The notes: generated from the sequence alone by a model not told the origin. DNA of 64,000 bases from Bradyrhizobium sp. 1 (GCF_023073315.1 NZ_JADPJH010000022.1:171218-235217), one strand, 5' to 3'. Positions 7,571 to 16,059 are shown, numbered from the stretch's first letter. Numbers and translations: made by a program.

Positions 7571-9970
7571 ATGACCTCCATGCATCGCTCCGCAGACCTG
7601 TTCCGCAACGCGCCTTTGCTGGGCGTCACCGTCGTGATCGTCGCCATCATGGGACTGTGCCTCACCGCCGGCGGCGCCTGGCTCGCCGTGCTTGGCGGCT
7701 CCCTCTATTATCTCGTTGCCGGGCTCATGCTTCTCCTTACAGCTTGGCTGCTCGCCCGCCGGCGTGCCACGGCGCTCGCCGTCTATGCCGCGCTGCTGCT
7801 CGGCACGATCGCCTGGGCGATCTTCGAAGCCGGATTCGATTTCTGGTCGCTGGCGCCTCGGGGCGACGTGCTGGCGCCGCTCGGCGTGTGGCTGCTGTTG
7901 CCCTTCATCTCCGGCCGCCTGGAGCCGCATTTGCGTGCCGCGCGTTGGGCACTCGGCCTGGTGCTGATCGTCGCCGTCGGCGTGCTCGGCGTTTCTCTGG
8001 CGAGGGACCGGCATGATATCGCCGGCACGATACCGGAGATCGGAACGACAGGCGCCGTTGCCGCTTCCGAATCCGCACCGCCCGGCGCGGGCGAGAACTG
8101 GACGGCCTATGGCGGCACCGGCCTCGGCACGCGCTATTCCTCGCTCGGCCAGATCACCAAAGCCAATGTGAAGGACCTCAAGCTCGCCTGGGAATTCCGC
8201 ACCGGCGACCACAAGGGACCTGATGATCCCGACGAGATCACCAACCAGGCGACGCCGCTCAAGATCGGCGATCTCCTCTACACCTGCTCGCCGCACCAGA
8301 TCGTGTTCGTGCTCGACGCCGCCAGCGGAAAATTGCGCTGGAAGTTCGACCCGCAGGTCCAGCACAATAAAGCCTTTCAGCACATGACCTGCCGCGGTGT
8401 GTCCTATCACGCGACGAAGCCGGGCGCGGTCACAGCCGACGGCGCGCCGGCACCAGGCGACTGTCCGGAACGCATCTTCGTGCCGACCAATGACGGCCGG
8501 ATGTTTGCGCTGGATGCCCAAACCGGCGCGCCGTGCGGCAGCTTCGGCAATCACGGCCAGATCGACCTCAAGCAAGGCAGTGAGATCCAGACGCTCGGCT
8601 TCTACGAGGGCACCTCGCCGCCCGTGACGACCGACAAGGTTCTGATCGTCGGAGGTGCCGTCATCGACAATTATTCCGACCGCGTGCCGTCGGGCGTGAT
8701 CCGCGGCTTCGATATCTACTCCGGGCGCTTGATCTGGGCGTTCGATGCCGGCAATCCCGACCCGAACGAGATGCCGTCGGCCTCGCATCATTTCACCGCC
8801 GCTTCGCCGAATTCATGGAGCATTTCCGCGGTCGACGAAAATCTCGGCCTGGTCTACGTCCCGCTCGGCTCGAGCTCGCCGGATATCTGGGGCGGCGGCC
8901 GCTCGCCCGAGAAAGAACGCTACGATTCGGCGATGGTCGCGCTCGACATCATGACAGGCAAGCTGCGCTGGTCGTTCCAGAACGTGCACCACGATCTCTG
9001 GGACATGGACATGCCGTCGCAGCCGAGCCTGGTCGATCTGCGGTCCAGCAATGGCGTGACGCCGGCAATATACATCCCGGCCAAGACCGGCGACATTTTC
9101 GTGCTCGACCGGCGTGACGGACACCAGCTTGTGCCGGCGCCGGAGAAGCCAGTGCCGCAAGGCGCTGCGTCCGGCGACCGTCTTGCCGCGACCCAGCCGT
9201 TCTCCGATCTGAGTTTCCGGCCCCGCAACATGCTGACCGACGCGCAGATGTGGGGCAGCACCATGTTTGACCAGCTCGCCTGCCGTATCAAGTTCAAGCG
9301 CCTGCGCTATGAGGGACCGTTCACGCCGCCGTCCGAGCAAGGCACGCTGGTCTTCCCCGGCGACTTCGGCATGTTCGAGTGGGGCGGCATCGCCATCGAT
9401 CCGCAGCGGCAGATCGCGATCGCGAACCCGCAATCCATCCCGTTTGTTTCCCGCCTTGTGCCGCGTGGAAAAGACAATCCGGCTGCGCCGAATGCGACGC
9501 ATCCGCCCGGCACCGAACTCGGCGTGCAACCAATGTACGGTGCGCCCTATGGCGTCGACCTCGGCATCTTCCTGTCGCCGCTCGGCATCCCCTGTCTTGC
9601 CCCGCCATGGGGCAATATCGCGGCCATCGACCTCAGGACGCACAAGGTTGTTTGGCAACACCGCATCGGCACGATCCGCGATCAGGCCCCGCTCCCGCTG
9701 CCGTTCAAGCTCGGCGTTCCCATGCTGGGCGGCCCGATCGTGACCGCAGGCGGCGTTATCTTCATTACAGGGACGATGGATGACTACATCAGAGCCTTCG
9801 ACGTCAGCGACGGCAAGCAGCTCTGGCAGGATCGCCTTCCCGCGGGCGGCCAAGCGACGCCGATGACATATCAGGCCGGCGGCAAGCAATATGTCGTGAC
9901 GGTCGACGGCGGCCACGGCTCGTTCGGAACCAAACTCGGCGATTACGTGCGGGCCTACGCGCTGCCGTGA
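7571..9970 (+). CDS. Membrane-bound PQQ-dependent dehydrogenase, glucose/quinate/shikimate family
   Basis: 799 residues. About five transmembrane helices (residues 12-150) anchor a periplasmic PQQ propeller that starts at WTAYGGTGLGTRYSSL. The catalytic Asp block HHDLWDMDMPSQPSLVDL matches the one around Asp466 of E. coli glucose dehydrogenase. These enzymes oxidise aldoses or polyols in the periplasm and pass electrons directly to ubiquinone. Length and architecture are typical of the Gcd/QuiA family (about 800 residues); glucose cannot be distinguished from quinate or other substrates here. It closes the operon and converges on the next gene. Confidence 0.9.
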   Translation: MTSMHRSADLFRNAPLLGVTVVIVAIMGLCLTAGGAWLAVLGGSLYYLVAGLMLLLTAWLLARRRATALAVYAALLLGTIAWAIFEAGFDFWSLAPRGDVLAPLGVWLLLPFISGRLEPHLRAARWALGLVLIVAVGVLGVSLARDRHDIAGTIPEIGTTGAVAASESAPPGAGENWTAYGGTGLGTRYSSLGQITKANVKDLKLAWEFRTGDHKGPDDPDEITNQATPLKIGDLLYTCSPHQIVFVLDAASGKLRWKFDPQVQHNKAFQHMTCRGVSYHATKPGAVTADGAPAPGDCPERIFVPTNDGRMFALDAQTGAPCGSFGNHGQIDLKQGSEIQTLGFYEGTSPPVTTDKVLIVGGAVIDNYSDRVPSGVIRGFDIYSGRLIWAFDAGNPDPNEMPSASHHFTAASPNSWSISAVDENLGLVYVPLGSSSPDIWGGGRSPEKERYDSAMVALDIMTGKLRWSFQNVHHDLWDMDMPSQPSLVDLRSSNGVTPAIYIPAKTGDIFVLDRRDGHQLVPAPEKPVPQGAASGDRLAATQPFSDLSFRPRNMLTDAQMWGSTMFDQLACRIKFKRLRYEGPFTPPSEQGTLVFPGDFGMFEWGGIAIDPQRQIAIANPQSIPFVSRLVPRGKDNPAAPNATHPPGTELGVQPMYGAPYGVDLGIFLSPLGIPCLAPPWGNIAAIDLRTHKVVWQHRIGTIRDQAPLPLPFKLGVPMLGGPIVTAGGVIFITGTMDDYIRAFDVSDGKQLWQDRLPAGGQATPMTYQAGGKQYVVTVDGGHGSFGTKLGDYVRAYALP

Positions 9971-9990
9971 TGCGCGTCGGCGCGGCTTGC

Positions 9991-11757
9991 CTAGGCCCGA
10001 CGGCGTCTTGTCCCGATCTGCCGGCGCGGACGCGCAACTGCTGAGGCCAGGAGAACCACGCCCGCAGCTAGTCCCAGCACCGCAAGTCCCTGGCTGATGA
10101 CCCCAGCCGGTGGAAGGTGCTTCCGCGCCAGCCAGCCGCCATCCACCGACGTGCCGGGCGCGGATGCCTTGATCATGCTTCCTTCGCTGATCGGTGCGCG
10201 CTGGGCGCGCGACAAAAGAAATCGGAATGCGCCTCCCAGCAGTTTCTCTGTCAATTTCGGCGCGACAGCGTAAGCCGCCTGGCCAGCCCGTGCGGGCCAC
10301 CCGACCGCCACTTCGTCGCGCGGCGCGCGGACCAGATTCAGGAACGCCTGGGCGACGTCCTCGGACTGGTAAAGCAGCGGCCCGGGGTCGAGCTTCTTGC
10401 CCGACATGTTGGCGCCGTGAACAAAGCCCGGCGTATCCACCATTGCCGGGAAGACGCCGCAGACGTGGATGTTCGGACGTGCGCCGAGTTCCTGGCGCAG
10501 GCTCGCCGTGAACCCGCGCAGGCCGAACTTGCTTGCGGTGTACGCAGCCGCAAACGGCGTCGGGGCCCAGCCGCCGAGCGAGATGTTGTTGATCAGGATG
10601 CCCCGGTTCTGGCGCAAGAAGATCGGAAGCACCGCGAACGCACCGTTCATGGTTCCGAGCAGATTGACCTCGACTGTCCGGCGATGCAGCGCGAGATCGG
10701 CGTCCTGATAGGCGCCGAACACGCCCGTGCCGGCGTTGTTGATCCAGACATCGATCCCACCGAATGCATCTTCCGCTTGCCTCGCCAATCGCTGCACCGC
10801 CTCGGCATCGGTGACATCGGTCGGGATCGCCAAGGCACCACCTCCCAGCGCCTCGCACTCCGCCGCAAGGCGCGTCAGGATCTCCCCGCGCCGGGCGGCC
10901 AAGGCCACGCTTGCACCTGCCCGCGCAAACGCCAGCGCGGCGGCGCGGCCGATTCCGCTGGAGGCCCCCGTTATGACGACGCGTTTGCCGGCCATTGGCC
11001 GCGGCGCGGCTCCCTCGGCCCCCGTAGGGAGCAGCCATCGCAGCGACCGCCGGAGCTGCTCGGTCGCTCCGGCTTCGAACCAGTCGCCATGCGCAAAGAC
11101 GACCCGCTCGGGCGCCAGACTCACCAGACGCTCAGCTGCGGCCTGGACCGAACGCCCGCCCAGGCGGAGCAGGAGCCGCAGATAGGCCGGCGCCTTCCCG
11201 TCAGGTTTGATGATGCCAAGCAGGCCCGCGGCCGTCTGGCTTGATGGGGGAAGTTGATGGGAATCGAGGTTCTGCACCAGATCCGTCAGGATCAATGTGC
11301 GGCTGCGCTTGTCGAATATCTCCACTTCCGAGAACATCGGCGCGTTCACGGCGATGGTCTCGAGCTCCGCGGACCATTCTTCCGGGGTGGTGTCGCCAAG
11401 CTCCCGGTCAATACGGAGGCCTGCCTCTCGTACCTGCTTCCTCGCCGAGAGGCCTCGTGCTGCGAAGGTCGTTGCCTGCGGCAATTGCCTTTGCCATTCG
11501 GGCAGAAACGTCCAGTGCCCGACGTTCGGCGCCAGCAGATATTTGATCGGACCTATATGCTCGAGCTCGTCGCGCAGAGCGGGCGAATATCGCACCGGCG
11601 AGTGCAGCACGAGGTCACGATTCGACAACCGGATGACCGTCATGCGAACAGGCAAAACCAGACCTGCCGCGCTGATTGGCGCGTCGTCCGCAATCCAGAT
11701 GTCGTCCGTCACCCTCGTGAGGACGGCAGTCGTCAGGGCAGTGCCAGATCCTTGCAT
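9991..11757 (-). CDS. DUF4336 (metallo-beta-lactamase-like) - short-chain dehydrogenase fusion
   Basis: 588 residues in one unbroken frame. Residues 1-245 match DUF4336: IWIADDAPISAAGLVLPVRMTV, LAPNVGHWTFLPEW and SRTLILTDLVQN. From residue 255 a complete classical SDR begins: TGASSGIG cofactor loop, NNAG, and the catalytic Tyr406-x-x-x-Lys410 (YTASK). The SDR is followed by a C-terminal tail with one hydrophobic helix (VISQGLAVLGLAAGVVLLASAVA), so the protein may be membrane-tethered. Each half normally occurs as a separate protein. Substrate is unknown. The gene is alone and faces the PQQ dehydrogenase tail-to-tail. Confidence 0.85.
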   Translation of the reverse strand: MQGSGTALTTAVLTRVTDDIWIADDAPISAAGLVLPVRMTVIRLSNRDLVLHSPVRYSPALRDELEHIGPIKYLLAPNVGHWTFLPEWQRQLPQATTFAARGLSARKQVREAGLRIDRELGDTTPEEWSAELETIAVNAPMFSEVEIFDKRSRTLILTDLVQNLDSHQLPPSSQTAAGLLGIIKPDGKAPAYLRLLLRLGGRSVQAAAERLVSLAPERVVFAHGDWFEAGATEQLRRSLRWLLPTGAEGAAPRPMAGKRVVITGASSGIGRAAALAFARAGASVALAARRGEILTRLAAECEALGGGALAIPTDVTDAEAVQRLARQAEDAFGGIDVWINNAGTGVFGAYQDADLALHRRTVEVNLLGTMNGAFAVLPIFLRQNRGILINNISLGGWAPTPFAAAYTASKFGLRGFTASLRQELGARPNIHVCGVFPAMVDTPGFVHGANMSGKKLDPGPLLYQSEDVAQAFLNLVRAPRDEVAVGWPARAGQAAYAVAPKLTEKLLGGAFRFLLSRAQRAPISEGSMIKASAPGTSVDGGWLARKHLPPAGVISQGLAVLGLAAGVVLLASAVARPRRQIGTRRRRA

Positions 11758-11822
11758 GAACGTCTTCCGATGCCGGTGCGGATGTTATCCAAGTCCCCGG
11801 ATATGACGCTCGTTCCTCGCGA

Positions 11823-12023
11823 CTACAGCCGCATGGCCGACGCTTCCGAAAGTGCGCTGGAACCTGCTCGCCTGAGGTCGTCGAGGGACATCTGTCCTCT
11901 TGTCGCCGCCTCCAGGAGCTTCGAGGCGACGTGGGTCCGGGCCCCTATTTCTCGACGCGATATGTTTTCACATACCTCCTCGAGGACGGCGCGCAAAAGC
12001 GCTGTTGTATCGGTATCGAACAT
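11823..12023 (-). CDS. Small conserved hypothetical protein
   Basis: 66 residues, mostly helical, opening MFDTDTTALLRAVLEEVCEN and ending with a TRGQMSLDDLRRAG helix. I recognise it as a type of short protein common in Bradyrhizobium and relatives but know no function. A GGAG-containing stretch lies just upstream. No membrane segment or signal peptide. Confidence 0.65.
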   Translation of the reverse strand: MFDTDTTALLRAVLEEVCENISRREIGARTHVASKLLEAATRGQMSLDDLRRAGSSALSEASAMRL

Positions 12024-12197
12024 GGGAGCCGCTCCAGCGGAAAGATCTCACATTAGGCCGACCGCAGCGGCGTGGGATTCAACATTGTTAACGAACGAAC
12101 GACTTTTTGATCGAATGCCGACAGGATGGCGCGGGTCAGCGAGCCCAGGAACCCAACTCCGCGCGATCGCTTGACGAGCAGCATCCGGAGCATGCTC

Positions 12198-12311
12198 ATG
12201 CGAGTAACCCGAAAACGAAACCGTCAGCGGTCGATATCTGCTGGAAGCTTTCTGATCGCCGTCCTGGCCGTTCTGATCGTCGTGAACGCCCTCGAACGCC
12301 GGACGACGTGA
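12198..12311 (+). CDS. Possible 37-residue single-helix membrane protein
   Basis: ATG 12198 follows GGAG at 12187-12190 by 7 bp. The product has a very basic N-terminus (MRVTRKRNRQRS) and one hydrophobic helix (FLIAVLAVLIVVNAL), the make-up of a small inner-membrane protein. It ends 7 bp before the convergent CDF transporter gene. The assignment rests only on SD, start and composition. Confidence 0.35.
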   Translation: MRVTRKRNRQRSISAGSFLIAVLAVLIVVNALERRTT

Positions 12312-12318
12312 CGGCATC

Positions 12319-13341
12319 CTACGGCTCGTCGTCGCGGAACCGATCCGCCCGCACCCGGCGGTATCGGGCCTCCGTCTGCGGCTTGATGAAGATGGCGGCG
12401 ACCTCCGGATGATGCTTCCGAATATCGTGCTCGATCGCGACGACCGACTGCTCGATTTCGTTCGCCCGCCTGTCGTCCGAGAACTCGACGCTGAGGGCCG
12501 CAACGACCTCGGTCGGAGACAACTGCACCGTCAGTAAACCGTTGGCGCGAAGCACGCCGGGCGACCGTCGCGCCAAAGCAATGATCGATCGCGCGAGTTC
12601 GGGATCGGCCGGCTCGCCGATCAGAAGGCTCTTGCTCTCGCGCGCAAGTGCAATGGAGGTGCCCCCGAGCAGAACTCCGATCAGGATGGACCCGACACCG
12701 TCCCAAACCGGCTGCTCCAGCAAGGCAGCTGCCGCCGTTGCGGCAGCGGCGATGACTATTCCGATGAGCGCAGCGCTGTCTTCCAGCAGCACCACGAAGG
12801 CCGGCGGATCCTTGCTGCGGACGAATGCCTCATAGTAGCCGTATCTTCGACCGTCCGCCCGAACGCGCCGTAGAGCGACCAACCAGGATGCGCCTTCGAA
12901 CAGGAACGACAATCCGAGCACAATGTAGCTGACCATGGGATCGTCGATCGGGCGCGGCCACAAGATATGCATCACGCCTTGGTAGAATGAAACGCCTGCT
13001 CCGAGCGCAAAGATCAGCAGGGCGACGATGAAGCTCCAGAAATAAAGCTCGCGGCCGTGACCGAGCGGATGCGCCTCGTTCGGCGGGCGGTTTGCCCGTC
13101 GATAGCCATAGAGCAGCAAGGCCTCGTTGGATGTGTCGACGACAGAATGAACGGCTTCGCTCGTCATCGACGAGCTTCCCGTCCACAGCGCCGCACCGAT
13201 CTTGGTGACGGCAACGAGGATGTTGCCGATCAACGCCGCGTAAACGGCAATCTTTGTCGACGACCGGGCCTGCTCTCCCGCGTCGCTAATGGCCAGTTGC
13301 CGCTTGATGCGTCGCCTCTGGAACCGGCTCGAATTGCGCAA
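12319..13341 (-). CDS. Cation diffusion facilitator family transporter (ZnT9-like)
   Basis: 340 residues from a TTG at 13341 inside the end of the upstream gene; no in-frame ATG exists before the first transmembrane segment. Six transmembrane helices carry the CDF metal-site residues: HSVVD in TM2 and LLEDSAALIG in TM5, the latter an acidic variant seen in the ZnT9 branch, plus HPLGHGRE after TM2. A C-terminal cytoplasmic domain of about 100 residues follows. CDF proteins export divalent cations in exchange for protons; the metal cannot be told. Overlap with the 73-residue gene implies translational coupling in a three-gene unit. Confidence 0.87.
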   Translation of the reverse strand: MRNSSRFQRRRIKRQLAISDAGEQARSSTKIAVYAALIGNILVAVTKIGAALWTGSSSMTSEAVHSVVDTSNEALLLYGYRRANRPPNEAHPLGHGRELYFWSFIVALLIFALGAGVSFYQGVMHILWPRPIDDPMVSYIVLGLSFLFEGASWLVALRRVRADGRRYGYYEAFVRSKDPPAFVVLLEDSAALIGIVIAAAATAAAALLEQPVWDGVGSILIGVLLGGTSIALARESKSLLIGEPADPELARSIIALARRSPGVLRANGLLTVQLSPTEVVAALSVEFSDDRRANEIEQSVVAIEHDIRKHHPEVAAIFIKPQTEARYRRVRADRFRDDEP

Positions 13342-13507
13342 TCCGCTTGTCCAGCCGCCACAGCTCGATGCGATGGATCAGCACGAGCGCGGCCGCTTCG
13401 CGCCGGGCCTCCTCGTCGTCGCCACACACCAGGTTGATGCTGCCAGAGACGTGACCATCGGGACCAATCTGGAACGCGCGATAATGCTTGATGGCGGGCA
13501 TCTTCAT
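13286..13507 (-). CDS. Small conserved hypothetical protein
   Basis: 73 residues (MKMPAIKHYRAFQIGPDGHV...). The pattern YRAFxIGPDGH, then DDEEARREAAALV and HRIELWRLDKRIAQF, is common to short rhizobial proteins of unknown function. It overlaps the upstream small gene by 4 bp (ATGA) and the CDF gene by 56 bp, so the three are one transcript. Confidence 0.7.
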   Translation of the reverse strand: MKMPAIKHYRAFQIGPDGHVSGSINLVCGDDEEARREAAALVLIHRIELWRLDKRIAQFEPVPEATHQAATGH

Positions 13508-13710
13508 CCTTCATGTCGTCGGTAAACAGGAGCGCTCAACAGCTCGGTCAAGTCCGAGGTCACTTCGTTTTGCCTGGCAAGTCGCAATAGCATCTCGCGT
13601 TCCTTGCCCGGAGGCACACGGCGCGCCCGCTCCCGGGCGGCCTCGGCGAACGACATCAAGCGTTGCTGTAGCGGTTGCGTCTGTTTCCTGCGATTACGTT
13701 TGCCAGTCAT
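13504..13710 (-). CDS. Small basic conserved hypothetical protein
   Basis: 68 residues from ATG 13710. The N-terminus is strongly basic (MTGKRNRRKQTQ), followed by RLMSFAEAARERARRVPPGKEREMLLRLARQ, a helical block that recurs in many small Bradyrhizobium proteins. The frame is open upstream of 13710 but that part is low-complexity and lacks a start with a Shine-Dalgarno. First gene of the unit with the 73-residue protein and the CDF transporter. Confidence 0.65.
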   Translation of the reverse strand: MTGKRNRRKQTQPLQQRLMSFAEAARERARRVPPGKEREMLLRLARQNEVTSDLTELLSAPVYRRHEG

Positions 13711-13744
13711 TGAAATTTTCTGGGGTTGCTCGTTCAGGGAAAAT

Positions 13745-13774
13745 GGCCCCGGCGGGACGTAGGGCGCCGGGGCC
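13745..13774 (-). terminator. Stem-loop with U-tract, likely minus-strand terminator
   Basis: GGCCCCGGCG (13745-13754) and CGCCGGGGCC (13765-13774) form a perfect 10 bp stem with a 10-base loop. Read on the minus strand the stem is followed by ATTTTCC. It lies 73 bp beyond the end of the possible small gene at 13847-14068 and just upstream of the next minus-strand gene. Confidence 0.45.
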
Positions 13775-13846
13775 GATGCATGCCGGGTCGGGGCGGCCCA
13801 GACCGGCACTGTTCACAGGTTGGTGCCGGAACTGGGTTCCAGCACT

Positions 13847-14068
13847 TCAATAAGTTAAGAAAGCCGGATTTTCTGAAGCCTTGGGCAAGGGAAGCCTTGG
13901 GCAAGGGAAGCCTTGGGCAAGGAATGACCCAATCGGCCGCGGCGTGGCTTCCCTCTGACACCGGGCGCCGCGGACCCGCGCAACCGGCAGTCGCCGAATC
14001 CACAATCTCGTTTCGGCACACCAGAAATGGCAGCACAGGCGAAGATTTGCGACAGCCATAGCAACCAT
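13847..14068 (-). CDS. Possible 73-residue small protein with a strong Shine-Dalgarno
   Basis: ATG 14068 is preceded on the minus strand by AGGAGGG with a 4-5 base spacer, one of the best ribosome sites in the window. The predicted protein (MVAMAVANLRLCCHFWCAE...) is Cys- and Arg-rich with no recognised domain. Its C-terminal third is written by three copies of a 16 bp tandem repeat, which is read in all three frames because 16 is not a multiple of 3. A terminator-like hairpin follows at 13774-13745. It may be a true small gene, a leader, or a chance ORF. Confidence 0.35.
   Translation of the reverse strand: MVAMAVANLRLCCHFWCAETRLWIRRLPVARVRGARCQREATPRPIGSFLAQGFPCPRLPLPKASENPAFLTY
13875..13922. 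repeat. Three perfect tandem copies of a 16 bp unit
   Basis: The unit GAAGCCTTGGGCAAGG occurs three times without change at 13875-13890, 13891-13906 and 13907-13922. It lies in a 440 bp stretch (13711-14150) that otherwise holds only the hairpin and the doubtful small ORF. Confidence 0.95.
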
Positions 14069-14150
14069 TGTTCCCTCCTGGACTTGGATGCTTCGTAACG
14101 CGAAGCTGAGGGCGGCATGAGATGCGCCGCCGCACGAGGTGAACGACGCA

Positions 14151-15752
14151 ATGACTGCCGGGTCGAACGACGAAAGCCCGTGGTGGCAATCCGCGGTAAT
14201 CTATGAAATCGCGCTGGCCTCGTTTCAGGATTCCGATGGTGACGGCAAGGGAGATCTCGCCGGCCTGAGATCCCGCATCGACTACCTGAAATGGCTGGGC
14301 GTCGATGCTGTATGGCTCACGCCGATCTACAAGAGCCCGTTCCGCGATCTCGGCTACGATATTTCCGACTATCGCGCGATCGATCCAGCCTTCGGCAATC
14401 TCGGCAGCTTTGATGAGCTCCTCACCGCCCTGCACGAGGCCGGCATCCGGCTCGTCCTTGATCTGGTACCAAATCACACCGCGGACGATCATGAATGGTT
14501 CGTCGAGAGCCGTAGTTCACGCAACAGCGCGAAAGCCGACTGGTACATCTGGGCCGAAGCCGCCGAGAACGGCGGCCCGCCAAACAATTGGCTGAGCCGC
14601 TTCGGCGGCAGCGCATGGGAATGGTGCGAAGCTCGGCGGCAATACTACTACCATTCATTCCTGGTCGAGCAGCCCGACCTCAACTGGCGCAATGCCGAGG
14701 TACGCGCCGCCATTGCCGACGTCATGCGCTTCTGGCTGGATCGGGGCGTCGACGGCTTTCGTGTCGATGCCAGCGCAGTCCTGATCAAGGACGCGCATCT
14801 GCGCGACAATCCCCCGAATCCCGAAGCCGAGGGCAAGCCGCCGCCACAACGCCATACGCCGGTGTTCACCGACGACCGGCCCGAGACGATGCACTGCATC
14901 GAGTTCATTCGTGGCATCATCGACGAATATCCCGGACGACTGCTGTGCGGTGAAGTCCAGGGCAAGACCGACCGCATCGGTCATTTCTACGGCACGGAGC
15001 GGCCGCGCTTGCACCTGCCTCTCAACTTTGCCTTGCTCGACACGCCATGGGAAGCGTTGTCGCTGCAGGCGGCAATTGACGCGTATTTCAACGCCCTGCC
15101 CGAGCAAGCATGGCCGGTATGGGTGATCGGCGGTCACGACAAGCAGCGAGTCGCGAGCAAGATCGGCGAAGCACAGATGCGCGTGCTGGCGATGCTGCTG
15201 ATGACGTTGAAGGGAACGCCGTTCCTCTACATGGGCGACGAGATCGGCCGCAAGCGCGTCTCGATACCGCCTGATCGCATCCGCGATCCCTTCGAAAAGC
15301 TCGTGCCGGGTTTCGGCCTGTGCCGCGATCCCGAGCGCGCGCCGATGAGGTGGGACGCCAGCGCCAATGGCGGGTTCACGAGCGGGCACCCTTGGCTGCC
15401 GCTTGATCCGGAAGGTTCCGCCAATATCACCGCCCAGCAAAGCGACGAACGGTCGATTTTGGCACTGTTCCGCGCCCTCATGGCAGTGCGGCGCAAACAT
15501 GCGTGCCTTCGCGAAGGTCGCTACGAACCGCTGCGATCGCAGAACGACGTGCTTGCCTTCAGACGCGTCACGGACGGACAGGAGATGTTGGTCGCTCTCA
15601 ACATCGCCTCCGAGCCACGCAAATGGCGCTGGCAAGGACGCGGCCGTCTGCTGCTGTCGACCCATCTTGACCAGGCATCGAGCTCGCCGCCCGAAACCTC
15701 GATCCTGCTTCGTGGCAATGAAGGCGTAATCATTGCGCTGGAACCCAGGTAA
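14151..15752 (+). CDS. GH13 alpha-glucosidase-type glycoside hydrolase
   Basis: 533 residues from ATG 14151, with GAGGT about 10 bp upstream; GTG 14139 is the alternative. GH13 signatures are in order: YEIALASFQDSDGDGKGDL, DLVPNHT, the nucleophile Asp206 in DGFRVDAS, the acid/base Glu268 in LLCGEVQG and the transition-state Asp330 in GGHDKQR. A DUF3459-like C-terminal domain ends the protein. No signal peptide, so it acts on intracellular alpha-glucosides such as maltose, trehalose-derived sugars or sucrose. The opening SDGDGKGDL loop is that of oligo-1,6-glucosidase/alpha-glucosidase types. Linkage specificity cannot be read. Confidence 0.9.
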   Translation: MTAGSNDESPWWQSAVIYEIALASFQDSDGDGKGDLAGLRSRIDYLKWLGVDAVWLTPIYKSPFRDLGYDISDYRAIDPAFGNLGSFDELLTALHEAGIRLVLDLVPNHTADDHEWFVESRSSRNSAKADWYIWAEAAENGGPPNNWLSRFGGSAWEWCEARRQYYYHSFLVEQPDLNWRNAEVRAAIADVMRFWLDRGVDGFRVDASAVLIKDAHLRDNPPNPEAEGKPPPQRHTPVFTDDRPETMHCIEFIRGIIDEYPGRLLCGEVQGKTDRIGHFYGTERPRLHLPLNFALLDTPWEALSLQAAIDAYFNALPEQAWPVWVIGGHDKQRVASKIGEAQMRVLAMLLMTLKGTPFLYMGDEIGRKRVSIPPDRIRDPFEKLVPGFGLCRDPERAPMRWDASANGGFTSGHPWLPLDPEGSANITAQQSDERSILALFRALMAVRRKHACLREGRYEPLRSQNDVLAFRRVTDGQEMLVALNIASEPRKWRWQGRGRLLLSTHLDQASSSPPETSILLRGNEGVIIALEPR

Positions 15753-15853
15753 GGACTGCAGGAACCATTTTCCCCACGGAGAGTCTCACCCAAAGCTTCC
15801 GGCGTGCCCCATCACCCGAAGCATTTTGGACGAAGCCGCTTCGGAGATCGGCA

Positions 15854-16033
15854 ATGGGCAGAGCGAAAGATATCAAGGAAGAGATCGTCGGCAAGGCCAA
15901 GCAGACCCTCGGGGAGATCATCGGCGACCAGTCGCTGCACGAGGATGGCAAGGCCCAAGCGGCGCGTGGTCGTGATGAGCAGGACGGACCGAGAGAGCTC
16001 AATCCGCTCAAAAAGCTCAACCGGCTAACTTAG
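15854..16033 (+). CDS. CsbD-like stress protein
   Basis: 59 residues, a complete short gene: ATG 15854 with GGAG at 15844-15847, stop TAG at 16031. The sequence MGRAKDIKEEIVGKAKQTLG, then GDQSLHEDGKAQAARGRDEQ, is the CsbD pattern of a hydrophilic helical protein (usual length 60-70). CsbD family members are induced by general stress in many bacteria; their biochemical role is unknown. It follows the GH13 gene by about 100 bp. Confidence 0.85.
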   Translation: MGRAKDIKEEIVGKAKQTLGEIIGDQSLHEDGKAQAARGRDEQDGPRELNPLKKLNRLT

Positions 16034-16059
16034 CTCGTCGCCTCGAACGCTCGGCCCGA

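Noticed and set aside
7316..8791. A 491-codon minus-strand frame and others like it (2707-3984, 20216-21694, 43092-44462, 46861-48390)
   Set aside because: All lie opposite recognisable genes, lack Shine-Dalgarno sites and have the codon pattern of a shadow frame.
8813..11038. A 741-codon open frame on the minus strand, antisense to the membrane PQQ dehydrogenase and in another frame of the DUF4336-SDR gene
   Set aside because: Long antisense frames are normal in DNA of this GC content. Its composition is Arg/Ala/His-rich without motifs, while the overlapped genes show complete families.
11791..11816. GGAAC-like site on the minus strand before the DUF4336-SDR gene
   Set aside because: GGAAC is present but the -10 part reads ACTT instead of CGTT with a 17 bp spacer; only the final TT fits.
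13875..13922. Triple 16 bp repeat considered as a CRISPR array
   Set aside because: The units are directly adjacent with no spacers, and no cas gene is near.
15740..15790. Two GGAAC sequences before the CsbD-like gene, looked at as an EcfG promoter
   Set aside because: No CGTT or TT at the right distance from either, although CsbD genes are often stress controlled.
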